NCBI GenBank assembly: GCA_035236585.1
Contig: CP141126.1
Location: 13,467,001 to 13,531,000, forward strand
Length of the DNA stretch: 64,000 bases
Direction: 5' to 3'
Origin: Warburgia ugandensis
Lineage: Eukaryota > Streptophyta > Magnoliopsida > Canellales > Canellaceae
The notes under the pieces were generated by a model. That model was not told the origin of the DNA, did no database searches, and worked only from the letters and a program-made list of their open reading frames with translations. The translations under genes were made by a program, and so were the position numbers. Each line of letters opens with the position of its first letter. Positions within the stretch are counted from its first letter, which is position 1. Shown in pieces: positions 12,096 to 22,900 of this stretch.

Positions 12096-13308
12096 TCAGA
12101 AATAATATTAGTTTTACTATCTCCAAGGCCAAAAAATAGCTGCCACAAGGTACATAAGATTTCTTCACCCTCTACAGAATCCTAGGGATCATAAGTTGAT
12201 AGACACAGAGAGAAATATGAAAATAAGATTCAGTGAGGGAGACAATAGTTTTCCCCGTTCCCTCGACGTGCGTCTGCATGTTGTTGGAACAGCTAAGCTA
12301 CCAGGGAGACTGAAAAAAAAAAGTGTTTGGAAACGCAATACAAATGCCGATAGATTTAGAGTGAAAATTCATACTCACAGGATTCTTCTAACGATTCGAA
12401 TTTTAAGTTGAAAATTATAATGGTTGTGACTAATTGTCATAAACAGAATAGCTAAAATCATCCCATGATCATATTCAATTGGTCATCCCAACCCTCTATT
12501 TTTTTAAGATTTTAAGTTCCTGAGGCATCCATTTAATTATAGTGGCTAGGATCATCAAGAAAGAAGACGTTTGGTTCCTATTAAGAAATGATAGGACCCC
12601 ATAGATAAGCAGTATTATTAGGAGGGTGGCATTGAATGTCTTGAAACCGGGAAATGAAACATGGAATCTAGGAAATGGTTAGTCCAGGATAAAACAATCC
12701 ATGGTAGCAAGATTCACTTACATAAGACAATTCTCGCCAATAGACCGATGATCTAGATAAGATCAATGGTGTCTCTGCGTGTAAAATCAACGATTCACAG
12801 TTACTGCAGCCCTTCTTATCTATATGATCCTGAACTTGTCCTTTTAGGTTGACCTTTGGCTAAATTCTTCTTCACATAGCTGTGGTAGGTGACAGTAACA
12901 CAGCCGGTCTTGCTAAGTCTGACATATATATGCAGAGCAACATGAGAAAACCACTGGAAAACCTACTCAAAAAAATAAAAAATAAAAAGTAAAGAAAAAG
13001 CAATTGTAAGATTTTCCTGCATTTCTATCCTCCTCTACCTGTGCTTTATGTAGCTCACTAATAGTAGAAAAAGGGTATCTAGAGTCTACAAAAATCATAT
13101 TTCACGCCTTCTCTAGCATTTCTATCCTCCTCTACTTGTCCTGCTAAAAATGACAACACATGTTCTCTTATATTTGCTAAGAGGAATCCTGAACCAAAGC
13201 ACAAGAAGTCTAAAACCGATCAAAGTTCCCACTTTTGAATCAAAGAGCCTTATTTTTGGATGATCCGTTATTCGTCTAATTTCTCTTGCTTTGGATGATT
13301 CTAAGAAT
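12096..13308. other. Unassigned intergenic DNA
   Basis: AT-rich with scattered short reading frames that match no family I know. No RNA gene or repeat boundary was recognised. Confidence 0.35.
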
Positions 13309-13490
13309 AAAAGGGTAGGCCCATTACACGAGCTTTTAGCATATGTAGGGTCCAAGGAAGGGGCGAACCATAAGGGTCAATAGTACGAAGCCTTACCTTG
13401 CATTTTGCAAGAGGCTATTTCCATGCCTTGAACCCATAACTTCAAGGTTATACAATAACAACTATACCATTGCACCAAGGCTCCCCTTCT
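13309..13490 (-). mobile_element. Au-type SINE, full length, diverged
   Basis: Reverse-oriented copy: tail aaaagggtaggcccattaca, body ccttgcattttgcaagaggc, box A region cattgcaccaaggctcccct. An imperfect duplication (gatgattctaagaat / gataattctagaaat) borders it. Confidence 0.85.
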
Positions 13491-14536
13491 TGATAATTCT
13501 AGAAATCTAGCATAAAAATGACTATTGGTAGTTGAATTTAGACTTTGGTTTTTTATGAAAATTATAACATTTTATATTTATTGTTATCCAAAGTACAATT
13601 CTTCCGATGCTACGATCATCCATTCAGCTCTTGAATACTAGAACATCCAAAGCAAAATCAACTAGATCGAACTGTCAGATAATCCAGAGCTAGGGCCCTT
13701 CAAGCAAAAGTGGGTCACTTTGGTTTAGCAATCCTCTATGATTATTCTTTTAGCAGAAGGGCTGGAAATGCTCGGGGAAGTGGGTGTTATCATTTTGCTA
13801 TGAGAAAAATCAAAACCACTCAAAAGCTAGAACATCTATTAGCACTGAAGTGTGGCATACTAGTCACACACATTTTAATTGGACAATATTTAGATGTTTC
13901 CTTACATGATTTCTAAGTCATGGTGCATCCATATTTTAGATGCAAGTTCAGCCAACGGCCGATGAATTTGTGCTAACTTAACTTGAAGATATTTAGGCTA
14001 AGTTCGGACTTGTTTCCAATATATAGTAGTTAGCCTGACCAGGCTCAATCATGTGCTGATGTACAGTTGAAGGTGCCCCACTGTTTAACTAGGCAGGTTT
14101 ATGACTTCTCCTAAATGCCTAATTACTCAAAATTTGGCTCTTGCATCAATCTTTTCCACAACCAGTTCATAGTAATTATCGTGATAAGATTTGTGTGTGT
14201 CAATTTTTTTTTTCACTACAAGGCAGTTGTCATCAATACATTTTTTATAAGTCTCTAACATTTGGATCCACTTTCTGTTGATTTTCTATTTATGTGTAGT
14301 GTTTGTTCTTTTGTTGGATATTGTCCACCTTTCCACAAAAAAAAGAAAAGAACAAAATGATGGATCTTGGAAAGCTATAGTTGGTAGAGTACGAAAGTAT
14401 TTTGGCAAATAACTAGACCCCTTGACAAAGATGGCAAAGTCTGGCAACATTACATTATTGTGCATCATATAATGCACAAAATGGCCTCCCATTTTCCCTT
14501 CAAAGATTGTTTAAAAGGTCATGATCATGGTTAAGG
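13491..14536. other. Unassigned intergenic DNA
   Basis: No gene, RNA or repeat edge recognised apart from short A/T runs. Confidence 0.3.
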
Positions 14537-14803
14537 ATCATCATCAAGACCTTAGCCTAAGTAGGAGTCTGTCACATGAAACTTGTTCCTCCATTTTCCT
14601 ATATTAAGTAGCATGGCTTCATTTAGTCCCAAAGTTATAAAATCATTTTTCACTACTTTTATCCATGTTTTTTTTAGCCTTCTCCTTGTCTTTTTAGAAC
14701 CTTCTACTTGCATTGCCTCACTCATTCTAACTGTTGCCGTTTTGGGTCTTCTTTGGACATGTCCAAACCATCTAAGTCTAATCTCCCTCATCAGACCTGT
14801 AAT
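14537..14803 (-). mobile_element. RTE-type LINE, 3' end fragment
   Basis: On minus it reads [47 protein letters not shown]..., broken into stretches, the same C-terminus as the longer element at 45655-48272, and ends in the RTE signature (gat)n next to taaggtcttgatgatga. It is 5'-truncated. Confidence 0.85.
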
Positions 14804-15235
14804 TAGTTAATGATAGTCACAGATTGTAACCATTCAGATTCTTAATTGGTTAAGGTTACAATAAGGTCAAAGATACTACATAATAGAGCCTTTCTGAATT
14901 CCGTCTTTTGTCCTATGTCAGATCTTCTGTTCTCTCAAACACAAGTAGAAGAAGTATATGAAGTTATCTAGTTAAATTGAAAATCAGAATACTTGATAAC
15001 CCAGTGTCATCCAGGCCTCCTACGCTAAGAGGATACTAAGAGTAATGGGACTTCTAAGATTATGCAAAAACAAAGCTTCCATCGGTAGCACTCAAAGGAA
15101 CAAAGTCTAACCTATGAGATCGCTTCTGTCCAGCTTTCTTGAGCTTGATTATATGTGGTGTGACTGCAAGTGCCTCGATTGGACTCTCCACATAGGGAAG
15201 AGATTAAATTTTCTTTACTAGAGTAAGTAACAGTT

Positions 15236-15419
15236 AGAAGCGGAGCCTAAGCGCAACGGTAAAGTTGTCGTCATGTGACTTTGAGGTCACCGGTTCAAGA
15301 CGTGGAAACAGCCTCTTACAAAAATGCATTATAAGGCTGCACACTATAGACCCTTGTGGTCCTCCCTTTCCCCGGACTCTACATGGGCGGGAGCTTCATG
15401 CACCAAGGCTGACCTTTAT
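15236..15419 (+). mobile_element. Au-type SINE inside the pseudogene's last exon
   Basis: Plus-strand copy with box A (cctaagcgcaacggtaaagt), box B (caccggttcaagacgtgg) and tail (accaaggctgacctttat). The exon sequence agtaagtaacagtt is repeated as agcaagtaacagct on the right (about 15222-15235 and 15420-15433). The exon sequence resumes after it, colinear with the intact paralogue. Confidence 0.92.
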
Positions 15420-15507
15420 AGCAAGTAACAGCTGGATGAACTAAAACATTTCCATTCAAGTTAGCACACCAATGGAGGATAATTTAAGTTGTAGGACTGG
15501 GAAACAT

Positions 15508-15535
15508 AGAAGGGGAGCCTTGGCGCAATAGTAAA
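15508..15535 (+). mobile_element. 28-bp Au-SINE head with target-site duplication
   Basis: The insert agaaggggagccttggcg... runs only to the end of box A (gcaatagtaaa). It is flanked by a 15-bp duplication, aggactgggaaacat at 15493-15507 and aggattgggaaacat at 15536-15550. The paralogous exon near 6310-6345 has a single copy and no insert. A head-only copy is the reverse of the usual 5' truncation. Confidence 0.82.
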
Positions 15536-17229
15536 AGGATTGGGAAACATGTTTCTTGCAATAAATGGCCTCTCCAGTGAGATTTTGGAGCTGTCCAGTG
15601 GTTGCGCCAGTGCTACAAAGGAAATCAAGGATGTCATTGGCATCACGATCATAGATTAGTCTAGGATTTAATGCTGCAATAAGGGTCAATATGGCTAGAT
15701 CCATAATCAAATGGTGCCGCTGGAAAGCCACTAGGAAGTTTCAATATGATTGACTTAGTGTCATAGAGTACATGAAAGTGTTAGAAGTAGAAGAAGATAG
15801 ATAGCTAGACATAATGGAGAGACAAAAACATATACTTGACAAACAAGTCTCCAAAAATGCATGCATATATAGGGTGCGTGTGTCCACGTGTGACTCTATG
15901 CCTAAAAACCATATACCTATGCTTAGAATTGAATAAATTGTTTTTAGAAGGAAAACGTTAACCTGCTGTCATTAGTGATGATTTAATAACTGCTGAACTC
16001 CAATTTGGAAGGCATGATTCACCACAGCAACAGTGCCAAAAACAGGAGGACATGACACGAAAAGTGTCGGAAATTATGTTGTAACCCAGAGATCATTGTA
16101 TAGGTTGATGCACAGCTACAAGGGACCATGCTGCTAATATGTTTACTCATGGTGTTATTATCTCCGGTTGCAGGTCAAATGTAAATTGTCTAGTAAAAAG
16201 TATCCCATTGTCCTCTCCTATTCTGATTTCCTACACATGAATTCACAATCAAACACACTTAATTCTTATGTTTGTACTCTCTAACAAGCTAGCAAATTTA
16301 TCTTCCGAAATACAACCCAAGTAGATGACATTTATACATACTCTGATAGTGTCAGGAGTTGTGGTATTATATATATATATAAATTGTAGCAAGGAGCTAT
16401 GGTATTACGCATATAAATTGTAGTCATTAGATGATCCTAGCCATTGTTCAAATAAATGGGGAACAGATCACACTAGATGATCCAAACATTACATCAGATT
16501 TTGAGTTGTTTGTCACTTGGGTATTTGTCGACCAAATCAACTCCTAAGAAATCCCAGGAGTGTGTTGTATGGAGTTCGTTCGTCTTGCTCTCAAAGACAG
16601 ATGTAACCCCTTTCCTTCCTGCAACATTTAGCAAATTCCATTTAATTAGAGAAATCACTTGAATCTTAGCAAGGCAAGTTACCGAGCTCATGTGTTGGCA
16701 TGATCACATTTGAAGCTTACCAGCAAGTTGGTGTGCTTGTTTTGGAGCGAGCATGGCTGAGAGCCTCTCAAGCTCTTGATGTAATGCAACCCTTTTGGCC
16801 TGTTGGGTACTAAAAACTCAAAGAGATCTTACCATTTGCCTTGTTTTTCTATGCCTAATTTTGGATGAATAAGAAAAGACATTATGAAAATAGCAGCTGG
16901 TAACTGAAGTAAGAATGGCAGGCTTGGTAGAAATGACAGCATCAGAACTTGGGTGCGAATATACTGTCCCATGGACACAATTTAGTGCTCCAATAATTAT
17001 CAACATACTCCTCTCATGGGAGCTGAAGAAAATATGAAATGCAAAATAATAGTGTCCTATTCATATTCAAAATATGCATTAACTAGAGTGTCAACTTAAT
17101 TAAAGTTTAAAATTGACTACAACTTAAGTTCCATGAAGATTGCATTCCTATCATTACCTTAAGGGTAGTGGAACCATCAACTGAAGCATTGGCGACTAAG
17201 AGAAGACTGAAAGCTACTGTTTGTTTCAT

Positions 17230-18264
17230 GTTCCAGCAAAAATGTCCACAGCCAAAAAAAAAAAATGGAACAAAAGAGACAAATGTGAATTGGTAAAGAC
17301 CCTTCCAAGGATACACAGAAAATATATGCTTAAACCCTTTTTAATAGCTTGAGTCCCTGGAAGTATTCAAACTTAGTTATTTCCAATGCAGCTTGTCCTA
17401 AATATGTGTTTCAAGAGGGACCTTTAATTGTTTTCTGCTTACTTGGATCCACAGTGCCATTGTTAAAGATAATGGAATTATCACATGAAATTAAGGAAAA
17501 GAAGATCGCCATTGAGAAGGAATTTTGGAATAGTTTGGATTATTCAGTGTATGAGATTTTCTAGACTATCATGGAGTTCCTCTCTCTCTCTCTCTGGGCG
17601 AATTACATGACGGTACACAGGTAAGGACGGCTACAAGTATGAATGAGACCCCAAGAACCTCGTCGATTGGGATGATCATAGTCTTTAATTCGTGGGTTGT
17701 AAAATGATGCTAAATTGTCCTTCTTACAACTTATACAAACAAAAGCTAGGATCATGGGATGGAAACTCTAAGACCAGGCCTGGAAGATAAACACCCTCAA
17801 ATTTCCTTCTTTCTTTTGCTACTTTCCATTTTCATCTGTTTGTATCCCCGATTGCCTCCATTTGTTTTAGTGTACAATTGCAGGGCCTTCAGTGAATTGC
17901 CTAGTCACCATCTCTAATCTTTCATTTTGGACTATTAATTTGGACCTCGACTCTAATTTGGGGTCTGGTTGGGTTGCATTTTGTGAACTATATATTAGTG
18001 TTTTGTTCCTTTATCCTGTCGTTGATCCAAATGTGGCAAATTTGTGAAGTTTTATCTTGTCATTCATGATACTGAGAGGGATACAATTTCATAGGCTAGT
18101 GGACAACATAAAATGCTCAATCCGGCCTAGTCTATCAGACTCAAACAACCCCAAATATGGAGAGACCAGAGCATAGACTTGGAACTGAAACCATGGATTG
18201 GATCATTCCAAGTTTAATATCGACTATTGCGTATGTTGCCTTTTGAGAGTGGGCTTCTCCATGG
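17230..18264. other. Unassigned intergenic DNA with a (TC)n run
   Basis: Contains a (TC)n microsatellite at about 17579-17595. No other feature recognised. Confidence 0.35.
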
Positions 18265-18273
18265 TTCTTTAGA

Positions 18274-18899
18274 GGGATTTTTGCAAAAATGGCATTACAT
18301 TTTCGCATTTTTGTCAAAAAAATCTAACATTTTTCAATTTTGCAAAATTGCCATAAAGTTTTCAGAAACTTTGCAAAATTGCCGTTCTGTTTGTTTATCG
18401 TCGTTTTTCCCTGTTAGTTTTCACTAAATGACAATATTACCCTTATTTCTTCTGGCAAATTTAGTACTTTTTTTGGTGCTGGCACGACCACGGCATTTCA
18501 AACCCGCAATTCCCTCCGGCGCTATTCAGATCGTACCCCTTCAATGCCGACGCTACCCAGACTACAACCCGCCCCCCCCCAGCTGGGACAGCGAGCAGAT
18601 CCCCAATAGACAGCACTGCCCAAGGTTGACTGCTCCCTTACCCAATGTCTGCCTCCCTACCCAGACCGCAGCCCCTGTTTTCCAATGCCTCTTCTAGAGA
18701 CCAAATGTTTGTCTGATGTGTATTAGATAAGAAAAATATTATAAATTTACAAAAATTAACATGAAAAGGAAGATGGAAAACTAACAGAGTGGCAAATTTG
18801 CAAAGTTCCTGAAAACTTAATTGCAAAATTGCAAAATTGAAAAAATATTGGATTTTTTGGCAAAAATGCCAAAATGTAATGACATTTTTGCTAAAAACC
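18274..18899. mobile_element. Mutator-like element with long TIRs and GC-rich core (possible Pack-MULE)
   Basis: The ends form a long imperfect inverted repeat of more than 120 bp: left gggatttttgcaaaaatggc..., right (reverse complement) ggtttttagcaaaaatgtca.... Both arms share aattttgcaa and aagttttcag blocks. A 9-bp duplication, ttctttaga (18265-18273) and ttctttaaa (18900-18908), fits Mutator superfamily insertion. Between the arms (about 18476-18710) lies a GC-rich stretch, unlike the AT-rich surroundings, with an open frame of 89 codons (18428-18697) rich in Pro. There is no transposase, so it is non-autonomous. The core could be captured gene DNA; its source is not recognised. Confidence 0.78.
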
Positions 18900-19126
18900 T
18901 TCTTTAAAATGCCTTAGTGATGCCTTGCACTTGCACGCGGTGCTTAGAAAGGTCTTGGGTTGTCTGGAGTGCTGTTAGTGTAAGATTGTCCTTAGCCTTG
19001 GCTCCCAATGTATTTATCTTAGATCCTATCTTAGCTCTTAAGCGAAGACGGGCTTTTTCATGCAATGTGCTGGGGTGCAGGTCCATAGACGGCATTCTGT
19101 ACACGGCAATCTCTTCTTAGAAACAG

Positions 19127-19420
19127 CTAATAGTCCCTACTAAACTCAATAGAGATATACTGAAGCTGGCATAGTGCAGCGAGAGTGCTACAGAAACATG
19201 CAGATAAGTCGGGATCTGCATAAGATCCAAGGATTAGGATATGACCGCCAAAGTTACCAGTTGGCCAGATGTTTCGTGATACGACCAGAAATATTCTGAG
19301 CCACATCTGGGATCTGGGATAGGTCATAAACAAAATGGCTTCCTCATTGATGGTCTAATGAGGGCAAATTGATACTACAGCCGACTGTAAAATCGATCAC
19401 TCAGAACCTTAATCTAATCC
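19127..19420 (-). repeat. Outer part of segmental duplication, copy A
   Basis: This stretch matches 32560-32850 (shared catttcgtgatac-like, agccacatctgggatct and actacagccgactgtaaaa-like blocks), showing that the duplication of the SLC35F region extends beyond the 3' end of the gene. Confidence 0.7.
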
Positions 19421-19542
19421 TGGCTTCGCCTATTTTCCATCTATCTAAGAACAAAAAGAATGGACAGATCAGACGTCCAAAACCAATAGAGACGATCAGT
19501 TTGGGTTGCCAATCGTCAACTACCCTTATAGTTGTTTTAACT

Positions 19543-19630
19543 AAAAAAAGGCAGCCTTGGTGCATGAAGCACCCGCATATGCATATGCAGGGTCGGGGAA
19601 AGGGGCGGGCCACAATGGTCAATAGTACAT
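19543..19630 (-). mobile_element. Au-type SINE, 5'-truncated
   Basis: Only the tail half (aaaaaaaggcagccttggtg ... aaaggggcgggccacaatgg) is present on minus. The sequence catatgcatatgcagggtc carries a small internal repeat. It interrupts the segmental duplication: the sister region near 32880 lacks it. Confidence 0.8.
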
Positions 19631-19954
19631 GCAAGCTTGACTCTCTGCATAAATTTCTTGAACACTTTGCAAGCTTACATACATTACTCACAATTCCAGA
19701 GCTCCAAACAACCTTTACTTGCTATCTCGAAGCATTGCAGGCATAATCTTCTGATTCCCAAACTTTAAATGATTCTAAACTACAACAAATTAGATGCCTC
19801 TAAACCGCAACGAGCTCAACATTCATAGCTTTGTGTGAAGAAAATGCGCTACGGCAAGCTTCAACTTAACATCATTCGTGAAGACTGCAGCTTCTGAAGA
19901 ATCTGTTGCAGCAACTTCTGAATGCCATCATCCCATTGTTTCGTTAGCCCCTCT

Positions 19955-22900
19955 TTAGCTAGTTGCTAACACATTTCTGGAATCTGCATTTTCCTCATTC
20001 AGCGGTTGGTATTGAGCACTTGCTTCCTCGTCTCTCAGAGCAATTGCAGGAGTAAAACTGTTTTTTTCGCTGTCATAGAAATTGAGCACGAGGATGAATT
20101 CAGTGTAACATATGCAGGTCATTTCCATGTCTTATGTGCAATGTGTGTATAATGCAAGTAAGTTGTTGAGAGAGCAAAAGAGGAGCAGATCTTAAAGGCT
20201 GTAGCACATACGTTACTGAATAAATTATTAGTCCAATAGCCACTGCTCCAAATGCAAGAAAGTATAGCCAATCCACCTGTACCGAATTCAAGACATGGTT
20301 AAAACAGCACGCTGTAGCATTGTTACCAAACCCGGTGATTATAGAGTAGGAGAAAAATTACCTGCTGGTCATAAAAGAAGATGCGGATGAGAACTACCCA
20401 CATATCCGATGTAAGAAGGGAAAGATTAAACATAGTGGCTCCACCCATCTGCATGCGAATACCCATAAGCTTCGGCATTTGAAAGGGAGTCAACCATTGA
20501 ACTTCCAATCGCTGGTTTAATAATATATGGATTTGTCCTGACTGAGAAAATGCTGGATCACTCCATAGACAGGAGTTAAAGAAAATGGCTAATTAAGTTT
20601 AATCAACCAGATTCCAGTTATATAGAAAATTTTCAAAATTAGCCATGATGACAAATGACAATATTTCTCAGGGCCTGATTGTCAAGTCTTGCATAATCCA
20701 GTTTATGCAATTATGCTGGGTTATTCCTTTCTGATGATATGGAATAATTCGGCATAAGCCCTTGCCAATCCAGCCCTTAGTTTTAAATTTGCTTATAATT
20801 TTTAGTTTTGTAGTGTCGTTAAGTTTAAGTAAGTTGGGAAAGTCCAACCTTTCTATCTTCTCTTTTCGTTATTAACTGATGGCATCATTCAGGAAAAAGT
20901 GAGTAGAAGCCTCAATATCACATGCAAGATTAAATTTCCTTCAGCTCATACTCAAGGGAAAACCATCTTCATTAATTTATCCATAAAAGAAGGAAACGTA
21001 CCTTGAGAACAAACGGTGCAACAGTATAGAACATAAATGTCGACACTGCAAAGCCAATAAAGAGAGAAACCTGAAAGAGAGCAGAAAGTGTGGCTCAAGA
21101 GGACTTCTCAATTTGATGTTATACAATTTCATTCTAGGAAGAGCAAATTAAAAACAGCTAGCATTTGTGGGTTGACAATATTGCCAGTCAAGACCAGAGG
21201 GTAGGCCTCAAGTTACTTGGCATGTCTACGTAAGAAGCTAAAAGTGATAGGAGAAGAAGAAGAAGAACATCACTTTATATTCTCACTGAAATTTCACAGG
21301 TTACAGTGCTCTCAACGAAAGATTTAATATCACCCACTCAAGTAAACTGGTGAGTTAATATGAAGGTCTTTTCCACAGAACCAAAATACTGCTGACTGAA
21401 CCTTTATCCAAAGTAAAGAATAACATAATCTATATTGAATGTCAAGTTGGTGAAAAGAAAGCCTAAGACTGAGTTTGGTACCTGTTTATTCTATTTCCAT
21501 GTCAAGAACCCAAAAGCAAAATTAAAAATGTAATTCCTATTTTCCACAGAAACGAGAAGCATTTCCCAATTTGCTTCTCATTTTAGTGCCTTTTGGGTGT
21601 AATTTAGAAATGTTTCTCCAACAAAATCTGAAAACAAAACTTCCCCAAATGCACTTCCCCCATTTCTACAGAAACAGAAACACAGGAAACGGCAAAAGTC
21701 CCTTTCCAAACGGGGCCTAAGAGACTGATTTCAAGAATTAAGAAAGTCAAAAGGTCGATTTACGATTTTTCTACGCCCCCTCAGCGTTTTCTTTTTAGCT
21801 TTAACTTGCAAAATTGAACAATTATCTAACATATCACAACCTTTGTGGCCGTGTCATTTGTCTCTACTTCATTTCTTCATATGCAAATCATTGCTCTTAT
21901 CTGAGAAAAAACTTTCTAGCTAACATGGATATCAAGTAGACTCTCACCCCACTCCAAATCCAACTTGTGCAAGATAGGCTTCCATCTTACAGAAGTTCAA
22001 TTCATACATACCCCTTTGGTTGACATCATTTGGGAGCACAATAAAAGACCGATGTTGCTTTGCCTAATACCCTTCTGTTAGCACCATCTCGAAGCACAAT
22101 AAGAGGTGCTTTTGATATTCATACTCTATTAGAGGTAAACGTACGGCTAGTAGGTCTTCCTGAAGGGAAAAACATCAAAGTCCTCCAGGTAAGGGAACGT
22201 CTGGCTGCACAGTAAATTAAGAATCGATGAAATCCTGAAACAAATCAAGCTACTAACATGTATGGAAACATAAAGTTATGTCAGACGTGGAAGTCACTTG
22301 AGCATGAAAGTATAGTTTCATTTCCTATTTTGACACTCCACTGTCAATGACATAAACTCCATTTTCACATTAAATCTGAAAATCCAACCTGCATAAAATG
22401 TCTAGCTTCTAACAGAATTGTTTTAAGCTATGTTGGCACAGGAAAAGAGCATTTATATCATTATGTAAGCTCTGTTTTATTCATGAAATCAAGAAATTCA
22501 ATTCCCCAAAGAAAAACATGCAAACACACAGTTGGTAGAAAGAGATAGTGTCGAAGCACTGAGCATCAAAGGTAACTCACAATTGTTGTAGACCACTTTA
22601 CTGCTTCAAGATCCTTCTTCTCAAATATAAATCTAGCGCAAATTAAAGAAAGAGCATGTATTTCTTTAAAATGACAATTATGCTAATTTCAAAAATTTTA
22701 AATTATAGCCCATGAAGCAAGATGTGTACCATACAAGAAGCAAAAGTTGACAAAGAAGGCAATAAAAATCCACAAATGCGTCCTTTTACAGCCAAGTATT
22801 TCTTGCTTCTTCACCTACATTACATACAGAGAGATTAGTAATTGAAGAAAATAACTAGAAACAACCAATATCATCTCCAAGTGATGATATTAGCAGGCAG

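Larger units (their letters stand above)
15033..17229 (-). pseudogene. Subtilase pseudogene, tandem copy of the 6007-11402 gene
   Basis: Exon remnants in the same order as the intact neighbour: signal peptide (17229-17155, MKQTVAFSLLLVANASVDGS), I9 piece (about 16985-16890, VYSHPSSDAVIS), propeptide end (about 16810-16725), [19 protein letters not shown] (16620-16500), a scrap of the exon ending before the Ser exon (16341-16370), the decayed Ser exon (about 16170-15963; the GTSMACPH codons are lost) and the C-terminal exon (about 15730-15033, RSPITL near the end). The exons carrying the catalytic Asp and His are deleted; only about 120 bp separates the remnants on either side. A full SINE and a 28-bp SINE head sit inside the last exon. 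Cannot make an active protease. Confidence 0.9.
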
